DNA of 53,533 nucleotides, taken from Clostridia bacterium. GTDB taxonomy: Bacteria > Bacillota > Clostridia > Oscillospirales > SIG627. The notes beneath the pieces were generated by a model that searched no databases, was not told the DNA's origin, and saw only the letters and a program-made list of their open reading frames with translations. This document shows, one piece after another, positions 44,604 through 53,237 of this stretch. Each line of letters begins with the position of its first letter. The stretch's first letter is position 1. Both the position numbers and the translations under genes were made by a program. The stretch is taken from NCBI GenBank assembly GCA_017520825.1, contig JAFXEX010000008.1, positions 1 to 53,533 on the forward strand, written 5' to 3'.

Positions 44604-44900
44604 ATGGAAAGAGTAATAATAATTGGATGTCCCGGAAGTGGTAAAAGCACTTTTGGTCGGGAGCTCAAGCGTATTACAGGGTTACCGTTATATCACTTGG
44701 ATATGATGTTTTGGAATGTGGATAAAACAACGGTTTCTAAAGAGGTTTTTATTGAACGGCTACAAGAGGTTATGAGCAGTTTAGCATCAAATTGGTACGT
44801 GTTATTTTTCTATTTTTTGAACTTTATTATGGTGTTTATAGATTTTCTTCTCTATTTCAGAAACAGAAAACTCGATAAAAAGCAAAAAAACAACATATAA
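44604..44900 (+). pseudogene. Truncated P-loop nucleotide kinase-like gene (FlaR / topology-modulation type)
   Basis: The first 65 residues match the small P-loop kinase family often annotated as DNA topology modulation protein: VIIIGCPGSGKSTFGRELK, GLPLYHLDMMFWNVDKTTVS and EVFIERLQEVM. Family members run to about 170-180 residues with a DGNY segment next. Here homology stops at SNW (about residue 64) and is replaced by a hydrophobic stretch YVLFFYFLNFIMVFIDFLLYF and a basic tail, ending at 98 residues. The lid and base-binding regions are missing. A 3' deletion joined to foreign DNA is likely. GAAGGAGTG precedes ATG 44604. Confidence 0.78.
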
Positions 44901-44912
44901 GAGGTCATTTCA

Positions 44913-45656
44913 ATGAATATTTTATCAATAGGAAACAGCTTTTCACAGGATGCTCAAAGATATTTACATAGGATTGCAAAGGCTGACGGATTCACTCTCA
45001 ACACGTTTAACCTCTATATAGGAGGGTGCCCTCTTTCCCTTCATTATAGGAATATGCTGAGTGAGGAAAGGGCGTATACGCTTGAAATGAACGGAGAAAG
45101 CATAGGATTTAAGGTATCGTTAAAGGATGCGCTTTTAAACCGTGATTGGGACGTTGTAACAATTCAGCAGGTAAGTAATTTGTCGCCGTATTATGAAACT
45201 TATCAACCGTATCTTGATAAAGTAGTTGAATACGTAAGATTATGCGTGCCTAAAGCAAAAATTGCAATTCATCAGACCTGGGCGTACGAGCAAGGCTCTC
45301 AGCGTATGAACGTTGAATTGGGATATAACGATCACGTCGATATGTTTAAGGATATAGAAGCATCATATAAAAAAGCGGCTGAACAAATCAATGCAGATTT
45401 AATTATACCCTCAGGAAAGCTTTTCCAAAGACTTATAGAAGCGGGAATAGAGAAGGTACATAGAGATACTTCTCACGCAGGCTTTGGACTTGGAAGATAT
45501 GCCCTTGGGTTGCTTTGGTATTCTGTCCTTTCTGGTAATGGCGTGAAGAACAATACGTTTTGTGATTTTGATGAAGAAATTTCTGAAGCAGATATTGAAA
45601 CGGCAAAAGAATGCGTTGCAGAAATTTGCCACGTATCCCTTCGGGACGTGAAATAA
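44913..45656 (+). CDS. DUF4886 family SGNH-like hydrolase
   Basis: A 247-residue protein of the DUF4886 family, which has an SGNH/GDSL esterase fold. The catalytic serine lies in ILSIGNSFSQDAQRYL (about residue 9) and the Asp-His pair in RDTSHAGFGLGRYA near the C-terminus. The QQVSN and HQTWAYEQGS segments supply the other conserved blocks. There is no signal peptide, so it is presumably cytoplasmic and acts on an acetylated or esterified sugar; substrate unknown. AGAGGT precedes the start, 12 bases after the broken kinase gene. Confidence 0.88.
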   Translation: MNILSIGNSFSQDAQRYLHRIAKADGFTLNTFNLYIGGCPLSLHYRNMLSEERAYTLEMNGESIGFKVSLKDALLNRDWDVVTIQQVSNLSPYYETYQPYLDKVVEYVRLCVPKAKIAIHQTWAYEQGSQRMNVELGYNDHVDMFKDIEASYKKAAEQINADLIIPSGKLFQRLIEAGIEKVHRDTSHAGFGLGRYALGLLWYSVLSGNGVKNNTFCDFDEEISEADIETAKECVAEICHVSLRDVK

Positions 45657-45685
45657 AAGGACGATAAAAAATAAGGAGCGCAAAG

Positions 45686-46141
45686 ATGAGAAAAAAACTT
45701 CAGGACAAAATGTTTGAAGCAAGCTATCTGTTTGAATTTCTGATATCCTTGATAGTAGGAGTGGCAATTTTAATATTTGCCGTGGTTTTGGTTATTGATA
45801 TAGTAAAGGACATCAAAGCCTTTGACAGCGTTGCCTCGCTGGTTAAAATTCTGGACGACGCAATTATTCTGGCAATCGGCGCCGAGCTTATAAAGATGCT
45901 TTGCAAGCACACCCCCGAAACTGTAATCGAGGTACTTGCCTTTGCTCTTGCCAGACAGCTTATCGTAGGACATGAGAAGCCTTGGGAAAATCTTATAACG
46001 GTGGTGGCAATAGCCATACTCTTCGGTATAAGAAGATTTTTATTAAAGAAGCACGATATGGTTGAAACTCCCGACGGACTTGTGGATAACAAGACGCTGG
46101 AGGAGGCTCGAAGCGAAGATACGGAGTGTATCAAATTTTAA
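45686..46141 (+). CDS. PsiE-like small membrane protein
   Basis: A 151-residue protein with four hydrophobic segments (about 15-45, 57-75, 82-100, 105-122) resembling the phosphate-starvation-inducible PsiE family, whose function is unknown. ILDDAIILAIGAELIKML and ARQLIVGHEKPWENL carry the conserved charged positions between helices. The last 30 residues are acidic and cytoplasmic. AAGGAGCG precedes the start. Its stop lies 17 bases before the preferred ribF start; an alternative GTG start of ribF at 46126 would overlap it. Confidence 0.72.
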   Translation: MRKKLQDKMFEASYLFEFLISLIVGVAILIFAVVLVIDIVKDIKAFDSVASLVKILDDAIILAIGAELIKMLCKHTPETVIEVLAFALARQLIVGHEKPWENLITVVAIAILFGIRRFLLKKHDMVETPDGLVDNKTLEEARSEDTECIKF

Positions 46142-46158
46142 ATAATAACGGTATACAG

Positions 46159-47073
46159 ATGCAGATATTTTACAATTCTTACCCACCGTCCACCCCCTCG
46201 GCAGTTGCCCTTGGGAACTTTGACGGCGTGCATATTGGACACACAAGGCTTATAAAGGAGCTGACCTCAAAGGGCGTTCCCTCAACGGTCTATACCTTTG
46301 AAAGCCACCCTCTCAACGTGATAAAGGGAAAGGGCACAGTCCCCTCTATAAACACCAATTCCGAAAAGGCAGAGCTTTTTCACGCTCTGGGCGTTGACAA
46401 CGCAATATTTGCCGACTTCAATCAGGTGAGAGGTATGTCGCCCCAGGAATTCGTTGACGAAATTCTCATAGGGAAGCTCAATGCCTGTGAGGTGGTCTGT
46501 GGTTACAATTACCGATTTGGGAAAAACGGCGTGGGAGATACGGAGCTACTTTCAAGTCTGCTTGAGGGCAGGGGAGTTAAGCTCACAGTAATCGACGAGG
46601 TAACGCTTGACGGCAAGCCCGTCTCCTCAACTCAGGTGAGAAAAGCGTTGTCGTCGGGTGATATGGAGATGGCTGAAAGGCTTCTCGGCAGACCCTTTTT
46701 TATAGACTCTACGGTAGTGCACGGAAAGGCTCTTGGCAGACAGCTTGGCTTTCCCACTGTAAACGAAGCCTTTGTAGGTGACAGACTTATTCTGCCCTAC
46801 GGCGTTTATTTTGCAAGATGCACGGTAAAGGGTGGAGCCTCTTATTCGGCAGTGGTCAACGTGGGAGTGCGTCCCACTGTGAACTCAACCGACCCAATAC
46901 CCACCGTAGAAGCCCACCTCATTGATTTTAAGGGGGATTTATACGGAACCGACGTGAGAATAGAGCTTCTCAAAAAGTCCCGTGACGAGCAAAAATTCGG
47001 CTCTCTTGACGATTTGAAAAAGCAGATTGAAAAAGATATATGCGAATGCAGAGAATACTTTAACGAAAGGTAA
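46159..47073 (+). CDS. ribF: Bifunctional riboflavin kinase / FAD synthetase RibF
   Basis: Makes FMN from riboflavin and then FAD. The N-terminal adenylyltransferase domain shows ALGNFDGVHIGHTRLI with the nucleotidyl-transferase HxGH motif, CGYNYRFGKNGVGD and the VSSTQVRKALSSGDMEMAERLLGRP block. The C-terminal riboflavin-kinase domain shows GKALGRQLGFPTVN and VNVGVRPTVN with the PTxN motif. ATG 46159 gives 304 residues and starts where the family does; a GTG at 46126 would add 11 residues and neither has a strong ribosome site, so the start is uncertain. It is followed after three bases by the DacF-like gene. Confidence 0.95.
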   Translation: MQIFYNSYPPSTPSAVALGNFDGVHIGHTRLIKELTSKGVPSTVYTFESHPLNVIKGKGTVPSINTNSEKAELFHALGVDNAIFADFNQVRGMSPQEFVDEILIGKLNACEVVCGYNYRFGKNGVGDTELLSSLLEGRGVKLTVIDEVTLDGKPVSSTQVRKALSSGDMEMAERLLGRPFFIDSTVVHGKALGRQLGFPTVNEAFVGDRLILPYGVYFARCTVKGGASYSAVVNVGVRPTVNSTDPIPTVEAHLIDFKGDLYGTDVRIELLKKSRDEQKFGSLDDLKKQIEKDICECREYFNER

Positions 47074-47076
47074 GCT

Positions 47077-48435
47077 ATGGCACGTTTAAAACAGTTTTTA
47101 GTCCTTGTTCTTATACTGACGGCGCTTCTGTCCCTTACGGCTTTTGCCGAGGAGAGCGAGGAGAGTGGAGAGCCCGTTATAACGGCAGATTACGCCTGCG
47201 TATATAACGTGGAATCGGGGGAGATGCTTTACGCCAAATCGGCAAACACCACGGTATACCCCGGCTCCCTTGTCAAGATAATGACGGCAGTGCTTTCCCT
47301 TGAATATTATGACGCCAATAAGCACTCCGATATGGAAATAACAGTAACCGAATCGGCGCTGGCTGGGCTTCAGGGCAACAATATCAAGCTTAAGCCGGGG
47401 GAGAAGGTCTCCTTTTACGACCTTATTGCAGCCGTGACAGTTGGTGGCGCCAACGACGCCGCCCTGGTTTTAGCAGAGACTGTGGCAGGCTCTGTGGATA
47501 AATTCGTTGAGATGATGAACGATAAGGCGAGGGAATTGGGAGCGTTGAACACAAAGTTTGCAAACCCCACGGGCTTTCATTCTCCAATGATGTATACCAC
47601 CCTCTCCGACCTTGTTAAAATCTGTGCGTGGGCAAACAAAAACACGGCGTTTATGACACTTTCCTCCACCCTTACGTATACCATGCCTGCAACCGACTTT
47701 TCAAAGGAGCGTACCTTTACCAATTCAAATTTGCTCCTTGACCCGTCCCATTGGCTTAGACACTATAAAAAGGGCACCTCGGGTATGAACGTAGGTATGA
47801 CGAGCGAAGCAGGCTATACTCTGGCAACAGTCTATAATAACGACGGACAGACAAATATCGTCATCATCGTCGGTGGTAAGGTGGACGGCTGGGACTATCA
47901 TTATTTCAACGAGGCAGTGGCGCTTATCGACTATACCTCGGTCAGCTACGAGTATCGCAAGCTGGTGTCAAGGGATATGCCGGTCTACGATATGAAGGTG
48001 CTTTACGGCAAGGATACCGACCACGTTCTCCTTGCTACCAAAAGCGAGGTGACGGCGCTTCTTCCAAACGACGCCCTTGATACCGACGTTACCTCGGATT
48101 ATACCGTTGTTGCAGAGGAAATTTCAGCTCCCATCAGCAAGGGCGCTGAAATGGGTACGTATAACGTCTATTATCAGGGCAAGCTTGTGGCAACCGTGCC
48201 TCTCGTTGCTCAGGGAAGCATCAAGCGTGACTATTTCTCCTTCGTGTCGGGCAAGATTAAGCTGTTCTTTGCCCGAGAAACAGTTAAATCCGTAATTCTG
48301 CTTATCGTTTCACTTGTGATTTTCTCCTCGGTAATTGCCTTTATAGTTCACTATTACCGAAAGAAGCGCAGACTTGAGCAGGAGAGGGAAGAGCGAATGC
48401 GACGGTTAAGCCGTGCAAGACGGACCATTAAGTAA
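47077..48435 (+). CDS. DacF-like D-Ala-D-Ala carboxypeptidase homologue with degenerate active site
   Basis: A 452-residue exported protein: signal peptide 1-24 (LVLILTALLSLTAFA), the S11 peptidase domain, a PBP5-type C-terminal domain and, near residues 408-428, a membrane helix (VILLIVSLVIFSSVIAFIV) followed by a strongly basic tail. The nucleophile motif SLVK (Ser64, Lys67) is kept, but the SxN motif is Gly124-Ala125-Asn126, and where KTG is expected the sequence reads Asn238-Val-Gly240 (GMNVGMTSEAGYTL). Two of three catalytic motifs are thus changed, so normal carboxypeptidase activity is doubtful; a peptidoglycan-binding or regulatory role is possible. It directly follows ribF. Confidence 0.88.
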   Translation: MARLKQFLVLVLILTALLSLTAFAEESEESGEPVITADYACVYNVESGEMLYAKSANTTVYPGSLVKIMTAVLSLEYYDANKHSDMEITVTESALAGLQGNNIKLKPGEKVSFYDLIAAVTVGGANDAALVLAETVAGSVDKFVEMMNDKARELGALNTKFANPTGFHSPMMYTTLSDLVKICAWANKNTAFMTLSSTLTYTMPATDFSKERTFTNSNLLLDPSHWLRHYKKGTSGMNVGMTSEAGYTLATVYNNDGQTNIVIIVGGKVDGWDYHYFNEAVALIDYTSVSYEYRKLVSRDMPVYDMKVLYGKDTDHVLLATKSEVTALLPNDALDTDVTSDYTVVAEEISAPISKGAEMGTYNVYYQGKLVATVPLVAQGSIKRDYFSFVSGKIKLFFARETVKSVILLIVSLVIFSSVIAFIVHYYRKKRRLEQEREERMRRLSRARRTIK

Positions 48436-48477
48436 AAAAACACTCGTTGCAAATGAATTGTAACGAGTGTTTTTTTG
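48434..48477. terminator. Bidirectional terminator
   Basis: AAAAAAACACTCGTT pairs with AACGAGTGTTTTTTT (48463-48477), a perfect stem with A and T ends, between the convergent DacF-like and TIR-TPR genes. Confidence 0.88.
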
Positions 48478-48481
48478 TGTG

Positions 48482-51469
48482 TTATGCATTAAGCTTTTTC
48501 TTTAATTCTTCTATTATTTCTTTAATTGAAATACACTTGTTGTCATTTTCTCCGTAAAGTTTTACTGCTATGGAGTATAATTTTTTATAAATTTCTAATG
48601 CTTTACCATGATTTCCAAGCTTGCAGTACACCATTGCCAGGTTATTCAATGAAGTAAGGGTATTGGGATGTTCTTCACCAAGTGATTTACAACGTGATAC
48701 ATATATTTCTTCAAAATGATTTCTAATATCGTTGTACACTTGTACCAGATTATTTAAAGAAGTTAGCGTATAAGGATGTTCTTTTCCAAACGCTTTGCAC
48801 ATGTTTGTGTATGCTTTTTTAGAAAGCTCCAGTGCTTTGTCATAATTTCTAAGCTTGCAGTACACCTGTGCTAGATTATTCAACGAAATAAGAGTATCAG
48901 GGTGTTCTTTTCCAGATATATTGTATCGTATAGTATAAACTTTTTCGGAAAGTTCCAGTGCTTTGTTAAAATTCCCAGTATTAAAGTACACCTGTGCCAG
49001 GTTATTTAAGGGAATAAGGGTATCGGGATGTTTTTCTCCGAATATATTACATTGTATCGCATATACTTTTTCAAAAAGCTCAAGAGCTTTGTCATAATTT
49101 CCAATATAGCTATGCATCTGTGCCAGGTTATTCAATGAAGTAAGGGTGTTTGGATGTACTTCGCCCAAGACTTTGCAACTTACTGTATATGCTTTTTCAG
49201 AAAGTTCAAGAGCTTTGGTATAATTTCCAATATTGCTGTATACCATTGCCAGGTTATTCAATGAAGCAAGAGTATCCGGATGTTTTTCTCCGAATATATT
49301 ACATTGTATCGCATATACTTTTTCAAAAAGCTCAAGAGCTTTGTCATAATTTCCAAGATAGCTGTGTACAGTTGCCAGGTTATTCAATGAAGTAAGGGTG
49401 TTTGGATGTTCTTTGCCTAATACATCGCACTGTACCACATATACTTTTTCAGAAAGTTCTAGAGTTTTGTCATAATTTCCAAGTTTGCAGTACACTTGTG
49501 CTAGGTTATTCAATGAAGCAAGAGTATCGGGATGTTTTTCTCCGAATATATTGCATTGTATCGCATATACTTTTTCAAAAAGCTCCCGCGACTTGTCATA
49601 ATTTCCAAGATAGCCGTGCACCATAGCTAGGTTATTCAATGAAGTAAGGGTGTTTGGATGTACTTCACCCAAGACTTTGCGCAGTATTGCATATACTTTT
49701 TCAGAAAGTTCCAGAGCTTTGTCATAATTCCCAATATCGCTGTACACCATAGCTAGGTTATTCAATGAAGTAAGGGTATCCGGATTTTTTTCTCCGAATA
49801 TATTGCGTCGCATCGCATATACTTTTTCAGAAAGTTCTAGAGCTTTGTCATAATTTCCAATATCGCTGTGCACCATAGCTAGGTTATTCAATGAAGTAAG
49901 GGTATCAGGATGTACTTCGCCCAAGACTTTGCACATTACGGTATATGCTTTTTCAGAAAGTTCAAGAGCTTTGTCATAATTTCCAATATCGCCGTACACC
50001 TGTGCTAGGTTATTCAATGAAGTAAGGGTATCAGGATGTACTTCGCCCAAGACTTTGCACCTTACTGTATATGCTTTTTCAGAAAGCCCTAGAGCTTTGT
50101 CATAATTTCCAATATCGCCGTACACCTGTGCTAGGTTATTCAACGAAGTAAGGGTATCAGGATGTACTTCGCCCAAGACTTTGCACCTTACTGCATATAC
50201 TTTTTCAGAAAGTTCCAGAGCTTTGTCATAGTTTCCAAGTTCGCTATACACGGTTGCCAGGCTGTTCAACGAAGTAAGGGTATCAGGATGTTCTTCACCG
50301 TACTCATTTGTATAATATTCGGTAAGCTTTTTTGCCCAGGTTAAAGCTTTGTCATAATCAACAGCTACACCAATACCGTCAAAATACATATCGGCTAACT
50401 TTTCCATTGCCTCGGGAAAATCAGAATTGGCAGACGTTGTGATAAGTTCAAGTGCACGTTCACGGTCAGTTTCAACGTCAATACCTTCAAGGTAAGCAAG
50501 ACCGATAAGAAAATTGTGTTCGGGGTCATCGTCATTCTCAGATGTGGCAATTTTAGTGATGGATTTAAGAAGTCTTTCCTTGAATAGTTTATTGTCGTAC
50601 GGATTTATACAGTCGGGAATATTTTCGTATTTAGATTTCAAGGCTTCTTTGTTTGTAGGTTCCATCTCTGCAGGTAGAATATCCATTCCAGTTTCTTCTA
50701 CTTTCTGTTTGGCTTTTGGATATTCCTTCGCCATAACAAAATTCGGTTTACCGTCTTTTGCATCTTCAAGCAGGCTTGGTGTTACTAAAAGTGCAAACAG
50801 TTTACTGTCGTCAAGAATTTTGTCGATATTTTTTTCAAAGCTTTCGCCCAATGGCAAAAATTCGTCATACCATATTGCAACATCGCGCAACTCAGGATTT
50901 GCGTGAATGAGGCGCATAAGTTCATTTGCATATTTTCTGTCCTTTTTACGATAGCTGAGAAAAATATATGCATCAAAAGCAGTGCGTATCCTGTCTGCCA
51001 TTTCTTTGCTTATAAGTACAGAATCGAGATACTTTTTTAGTTTGTTTTCATATCTGATTTCTGTTAAATCTTGCGAATAGGGGTTTAAGTATTGAAGATT
51101 GCCGAATTTCTCAGGGCTTGAATAGAATTCGTCAATTCCCGATTCCATCATAATCGGCAAAACAGGGATATCGTTTTTCTTGGCATATACAAAATCCCAA
51201 TCCATTGCTCTGTTAGGCTTTGATAAAAGCTTGAAGGTGACAGGGATTACAAACAAGTTTTTATTTTTGAGGTCAGTGTCGAGGTTGCTTTCGTCAAAAG
51301 GTTCGTTCATATCCTCTGTGTAATAGATGGTACAGTCGTGAGTTTTGAAAATATCCTCGCAAATTTTATCAAAGGTTTTGTCAAAATCATCAGGATGACA
51401 TGTAAAATATACTCTTGGTTTATTATTTGGTAAAGAGTTGCCCTTTGTTCTGTAGCTTAAATCTTTCAT
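48482..51469 (-). CDS. TIR-TIR-Sel1-tetratricopeptide repeat protein
   Basis: A 995-residue soluble protein. Residues about 17-150 are a divergent TIR-like domain without an evident catalytic glutamate. Residues about 166-290 are a clearer TIR domain (DAYIFLSYRKKDRKYANEL, with Glu249 in NFVMAKEYPKA at the catalytic position). Two Sel1-like repeats follow (about 318-385), then 14 tandem TPR units of 42 residues (one shortened to 36) of the kinesin-light-chain type, consensus HPDTLTSLNNLAQVYGDIGN. The repeats are very alike at DNA level and partly arranged as 252-base double units. A TPR array behind TIR suggests a sensor or partner-binding scaffold with an NADase effector. AAAGGA precedes the start. 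The gene is AT-rich compared with its neighbours. Confidence 0.88.
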   Translation of the reverse strand: MKDLSYRTKGNSLPNNKPRVYFTCHPDDFDKTFDKICEDIFKTHDCTIYYTEDMNEPFDESNLDTDLKNKNLFVIPVTFKLLSKPNRAMDWDFVYAKKNDIPVLPIMMESGIDEFYSSPEKFGNLQYLNPYSQDLTEIRYENKLKKYLDSVLISKEMADRIRTAFDAYIFLSYRKKDRKYANELMRLIHANPELRDVAIWYDEFLPLGESFEKNIDKILDDSKLFALLVTPSLLEDAKDGKPNFVMAKEYPKAKQKVEETGMDILPAEMEPTNKEALKSKYENIPDCINPYDNKLFKERLLKSITKIATSENDDDPEHNFLIGLAYLEGIDVETDRERALELITTSANSDFPEAMEKLADMYFDGIGVAVDYDKALTWAKKLTEYYTNEYGEEHPDTLTSLNSLATVYSELGNYDKALELSEKVYAVRCKVLGEVHPDTLTSLNNLAQVYGDIGNYDKALGLSEKAYTVRCKVLGEVHPDTLTSLNNLAQVYGDIGNYDKALELSEKAYTVMCKVLGEVHPDTLTSLNNLAMVHSDIGNYDKALELSEKVYAMRRNIFGEKNPDTLTSLNNLAMVYSDIGNYDKALELSEKVYAILRKVLGEVHPNTLTSLNNLAMVHGYLGNYDKSRELFEKVYAIQCNIFGEKHPDTLASLNNLAQVYCKLGNYDKTLELSEKVYVVQCDVLGKEHPNTLTSLNNLATVHSYLGNYDKALELFEKVYAIQCNIFGEKHPDTLASLNNLAMVYSNIGNYTKALELSEKAYTVSCKVLGEVHPNTLTSLNNLAQMHSYIGNYDKALELFEKVYAIQCNIFGEKHPDTLIPLNNLAQVYFNTGNFNKALELSEKVYTIRYNISGKEHPDTLISLNNLAQVYCKLRNYDKALELSKKAYTNMCKAFGKEHPYTLTSLNNLVQVYNDIRNHFEEIYVSRCKSLGEEHPNTLTSLNNLAMVYCKLGNHGKALEIYKKLYSIAVKLYGENDNKCISIKEIIEELKKKLNA

Positions 51470-51507
51470 CTTTTATGTCCTTTCGATGATTATAGCAGTT
51501 TAATAAA

Positions 51508-51927
51508 TTATATGCGCTTTCTCTTATCGATAAAGGTCTGCAATATAATTTCTGCCGAAATTGTGTCCACGATGTCACGCTTTTTTGTCTTTTTAGTACC
51601 TGTGGCAAGCATAAAGCCGTAAGCCGAAACAGTGGTGCAACGCTCGTCGCAGGTTTCAATGGGCAGAGGAGTGAGGGATTTAAGTATCTCGATGAAGGCA
51701 AGAGTATTTTCCACACGGAAGCCTCTCGTGCCGTCCATATTCAAGGGCAGTCCCACCACTATCATTTCAGCGCCCTCTTCCTCGGCTATTTTTGCCGAAA
51801 TTTCGGCAGCGCCTCTCATTCCTCGCACCCTTTCGGTACGAAGTCCCGTTGCAATTATTTCATCCTTGTCGCAGGTGGCAAAGCCCACGCGTGCGTCTCC
51901 GTAATCAATAGCAAGTATTCTGATAAT
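51508..51927 (-). CDS. ruvX: Putative Holliday junction resolvase RuvX/YqgF, apparently with an ATT start
   Basis: RNase-H-fold nuclease family involved in Holliday-junction or 16S rRNA 5' processing. The full conserved N-terminus IRILAIDYGDARVGFATC, with the first catalytic Asp, is encoded, but no ATG, GTG or TTG lies between the upstream in-frame stop (51949-51951) and the GTG inside this motif (51886-51888), which would cut off the catalytic Asp. AAAGGAAG (51932-51939) sits just before ATT (51925-51927) and ATC (51922-51924). The ATT overlaps the TAA of the preceding gene, as an ATG would in a TAATG junction. Further motifs: VVGLPLNMDG, ETCDERCTTVSA and KKRDIVDTISAEIILQ. With ATT the length is 139 residues, normal for the family. 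Confidence 0.85.
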   Translation of the reverse strand: MIRILAIDYGDARVGFATCDKDEIIATGLRTERVRGMRGAAEISAKIAEEEGAEMIVVGLPLNMDGTRGFRVENTLAFIEILKSLTPLPIETCDERCTTVSAYGFMLATGTKKTKKRDIVDTISAEIILQTFIDKRKRI

Positions 51928-53144
51928 TACACTTCCTTTATTGTGATTTCAAATTTTCCGTCATTGACCGTTACAGTGTACAAATGGCGAGTCAGCTCAC
52001 CTTCAACGCCGTATATCTCAAATTCGCCGTCGCTCTTCTTCTCTAAGGTCAGGGGCAGGGGGGACTCTATTGACAGGAAGGTCTCTTTTTTCGACGACAT
52101 ATTGAACACCGAAGCAGAGGAAACCACGCCGTCACCACCCTTATAGGAGTAGGTGAAAATAATATCGTTTACTCCGTCGCCGTCAAAGTTGCACACCTCA
52201 ATATCAAGCATTCCCGTACCACCTATATGCTTGCCAAGGGCATAAAGCTCATTGCGATAGGCAAGATAGGTAGACGAGCCAACACGGAACAGATTAGCTC
52301 CCACCTCAGCGAAAAAGCCCTCGGGAGTTACGTCTGCGCTCGTTTCGATTGAAGCCTCGGTAAAGCTCAATCCCTTCTTCGCCACGTAATCGGTAAATAA
52401 CGACTTAAATTCCTCAAGGCTCATATTCACAGGGTCGGGAAGCACTATTTCCTCGGGCTTGTCGGGATAAACGTAGCTGAACATATCCCTGAATACGCTG
52501 AGGTTACATCTCTCCCTCTCCTCCACCTCGGTCTTGCCGTTGGTAAGGGTTACGGGGTAGCGTATGCAGAGCATAGTGGACTTAGGTAAAAGCTTTATTC
52601 CGGGCAGATAGTAAATATCAAGGTCGGAGAGGTAGACGGCATACTCGTTGATTGCAATGTCGGGGGTGTAGCCCAGCGCCTCGGATAAGGGCATAAGCAC
52701 GCCCGTCTGCTTGGCTACGTTGAAGTATTGCTCGTCAAGGAGATAAATCATTGAATCTCCTGCAATAATCTGAGCCGAAAAGCTGTCGCCAACGGTCTTT
52801 TGCACCTGCATGGTAGTATAGCCCGTAGCAAAATCGCCCTCGGTATCGTTAAAGCCCTCGTCGGCGTCAAGAGCCGTCAGCTCAATGTAGTCAACGTATT
52901 TCTCACCGTCGCCGTTGTAGTCCTCCTTCATTATGGTTGCCATAGACTCCTGAATGAGATTTTCCCCTGCAAAAGCCACAGAGGCAGGTCCCATATAAAG
53001 AAAATTGGCATCGGGAGACTTCTTGGTGAAAAGCTGAATGAGAGAAACCGTAATAAATATTGCAAAAACCGTCACCACGATAGTTGCAAACTTGTTGTGA
53101 TACCAGAAGTTTTCAAGCTTCTGACGAAACGTCATCTTTTCCAT
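51927..53144 (-). CDS. Membrane-anchored extracytoplasmic protein of unknown function
   Basis: A 405-residue protein with a short basic N-terminus, one membrane helix (about 18-38, FATIVVTVFAIFITVSLIQLF) and a large external domain. I do not recognise a family. The middle part contains EKYVDYIELTALDADEG and an SAQIIAGDSMIYLLDEQYF segment, and the C-terminus has CNFDGDGVNDIIFTYSYKGG, a calcium-loop-like FG-GAP/VCBS motif. ATG 53144 is preferred over 53237 because it begins just before the membrane helix with AAAGGTACGTG upstream; the longer version would add 31 poorly supported residues. Its stop TAA overlaps the proposed ATT start of ruvX, so the two are likely co-translated. Confidence 0.7.
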   Translation of the reverse strand: MEKMTFRQKLENFWYHNKFATIVVTVFAIFITVSLIQLFTKKSPDANFLYMGPASVAFAGENLIQESMATIMKEDYNGDGEKYVDYIELTALDADEGFNDTEGDFATGYTTMQVQKTVGDSFSAQIIAGDSMIYLLDEQYFNVAKQTGVLMPLSEALGYTPDIAINEYAVYLSDLDIYYLPGIKLLPKSTMLCIRYPVTLTNGKTEVEERERCNLSVFRDMFSYVYPDKPEEIVLPDPVNMSLEEFKSLFTDYVAKKGLSFTEASIETSADVTPEGFFAEVGANLFRVGSSTYLAYRNELYALGKHIGGTGMLDIEVCNFDGDGVNDIIFTYSYKGGDGVVSSASVFNMSSKKETFLSIESPLPLTLEKKSDGEFEIYGVEGELTRHLYTVTVNDGKFEITIKEV

Positions 53145-53237
53145 AAATTCACGTACCTTTATTTTGATGTCTTTATTATACAACAAGCGAAAAGCTTTGT
53201 CAATGAACAGAGGGTTAATTCGAGTCAAAGCCCTCAA

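Noticed and set aside
49150..49626. Repetitive antisense frames opposite the TPR repeats
   Set aside because: They repeat with the 126-base TPR period and simply mirror it.
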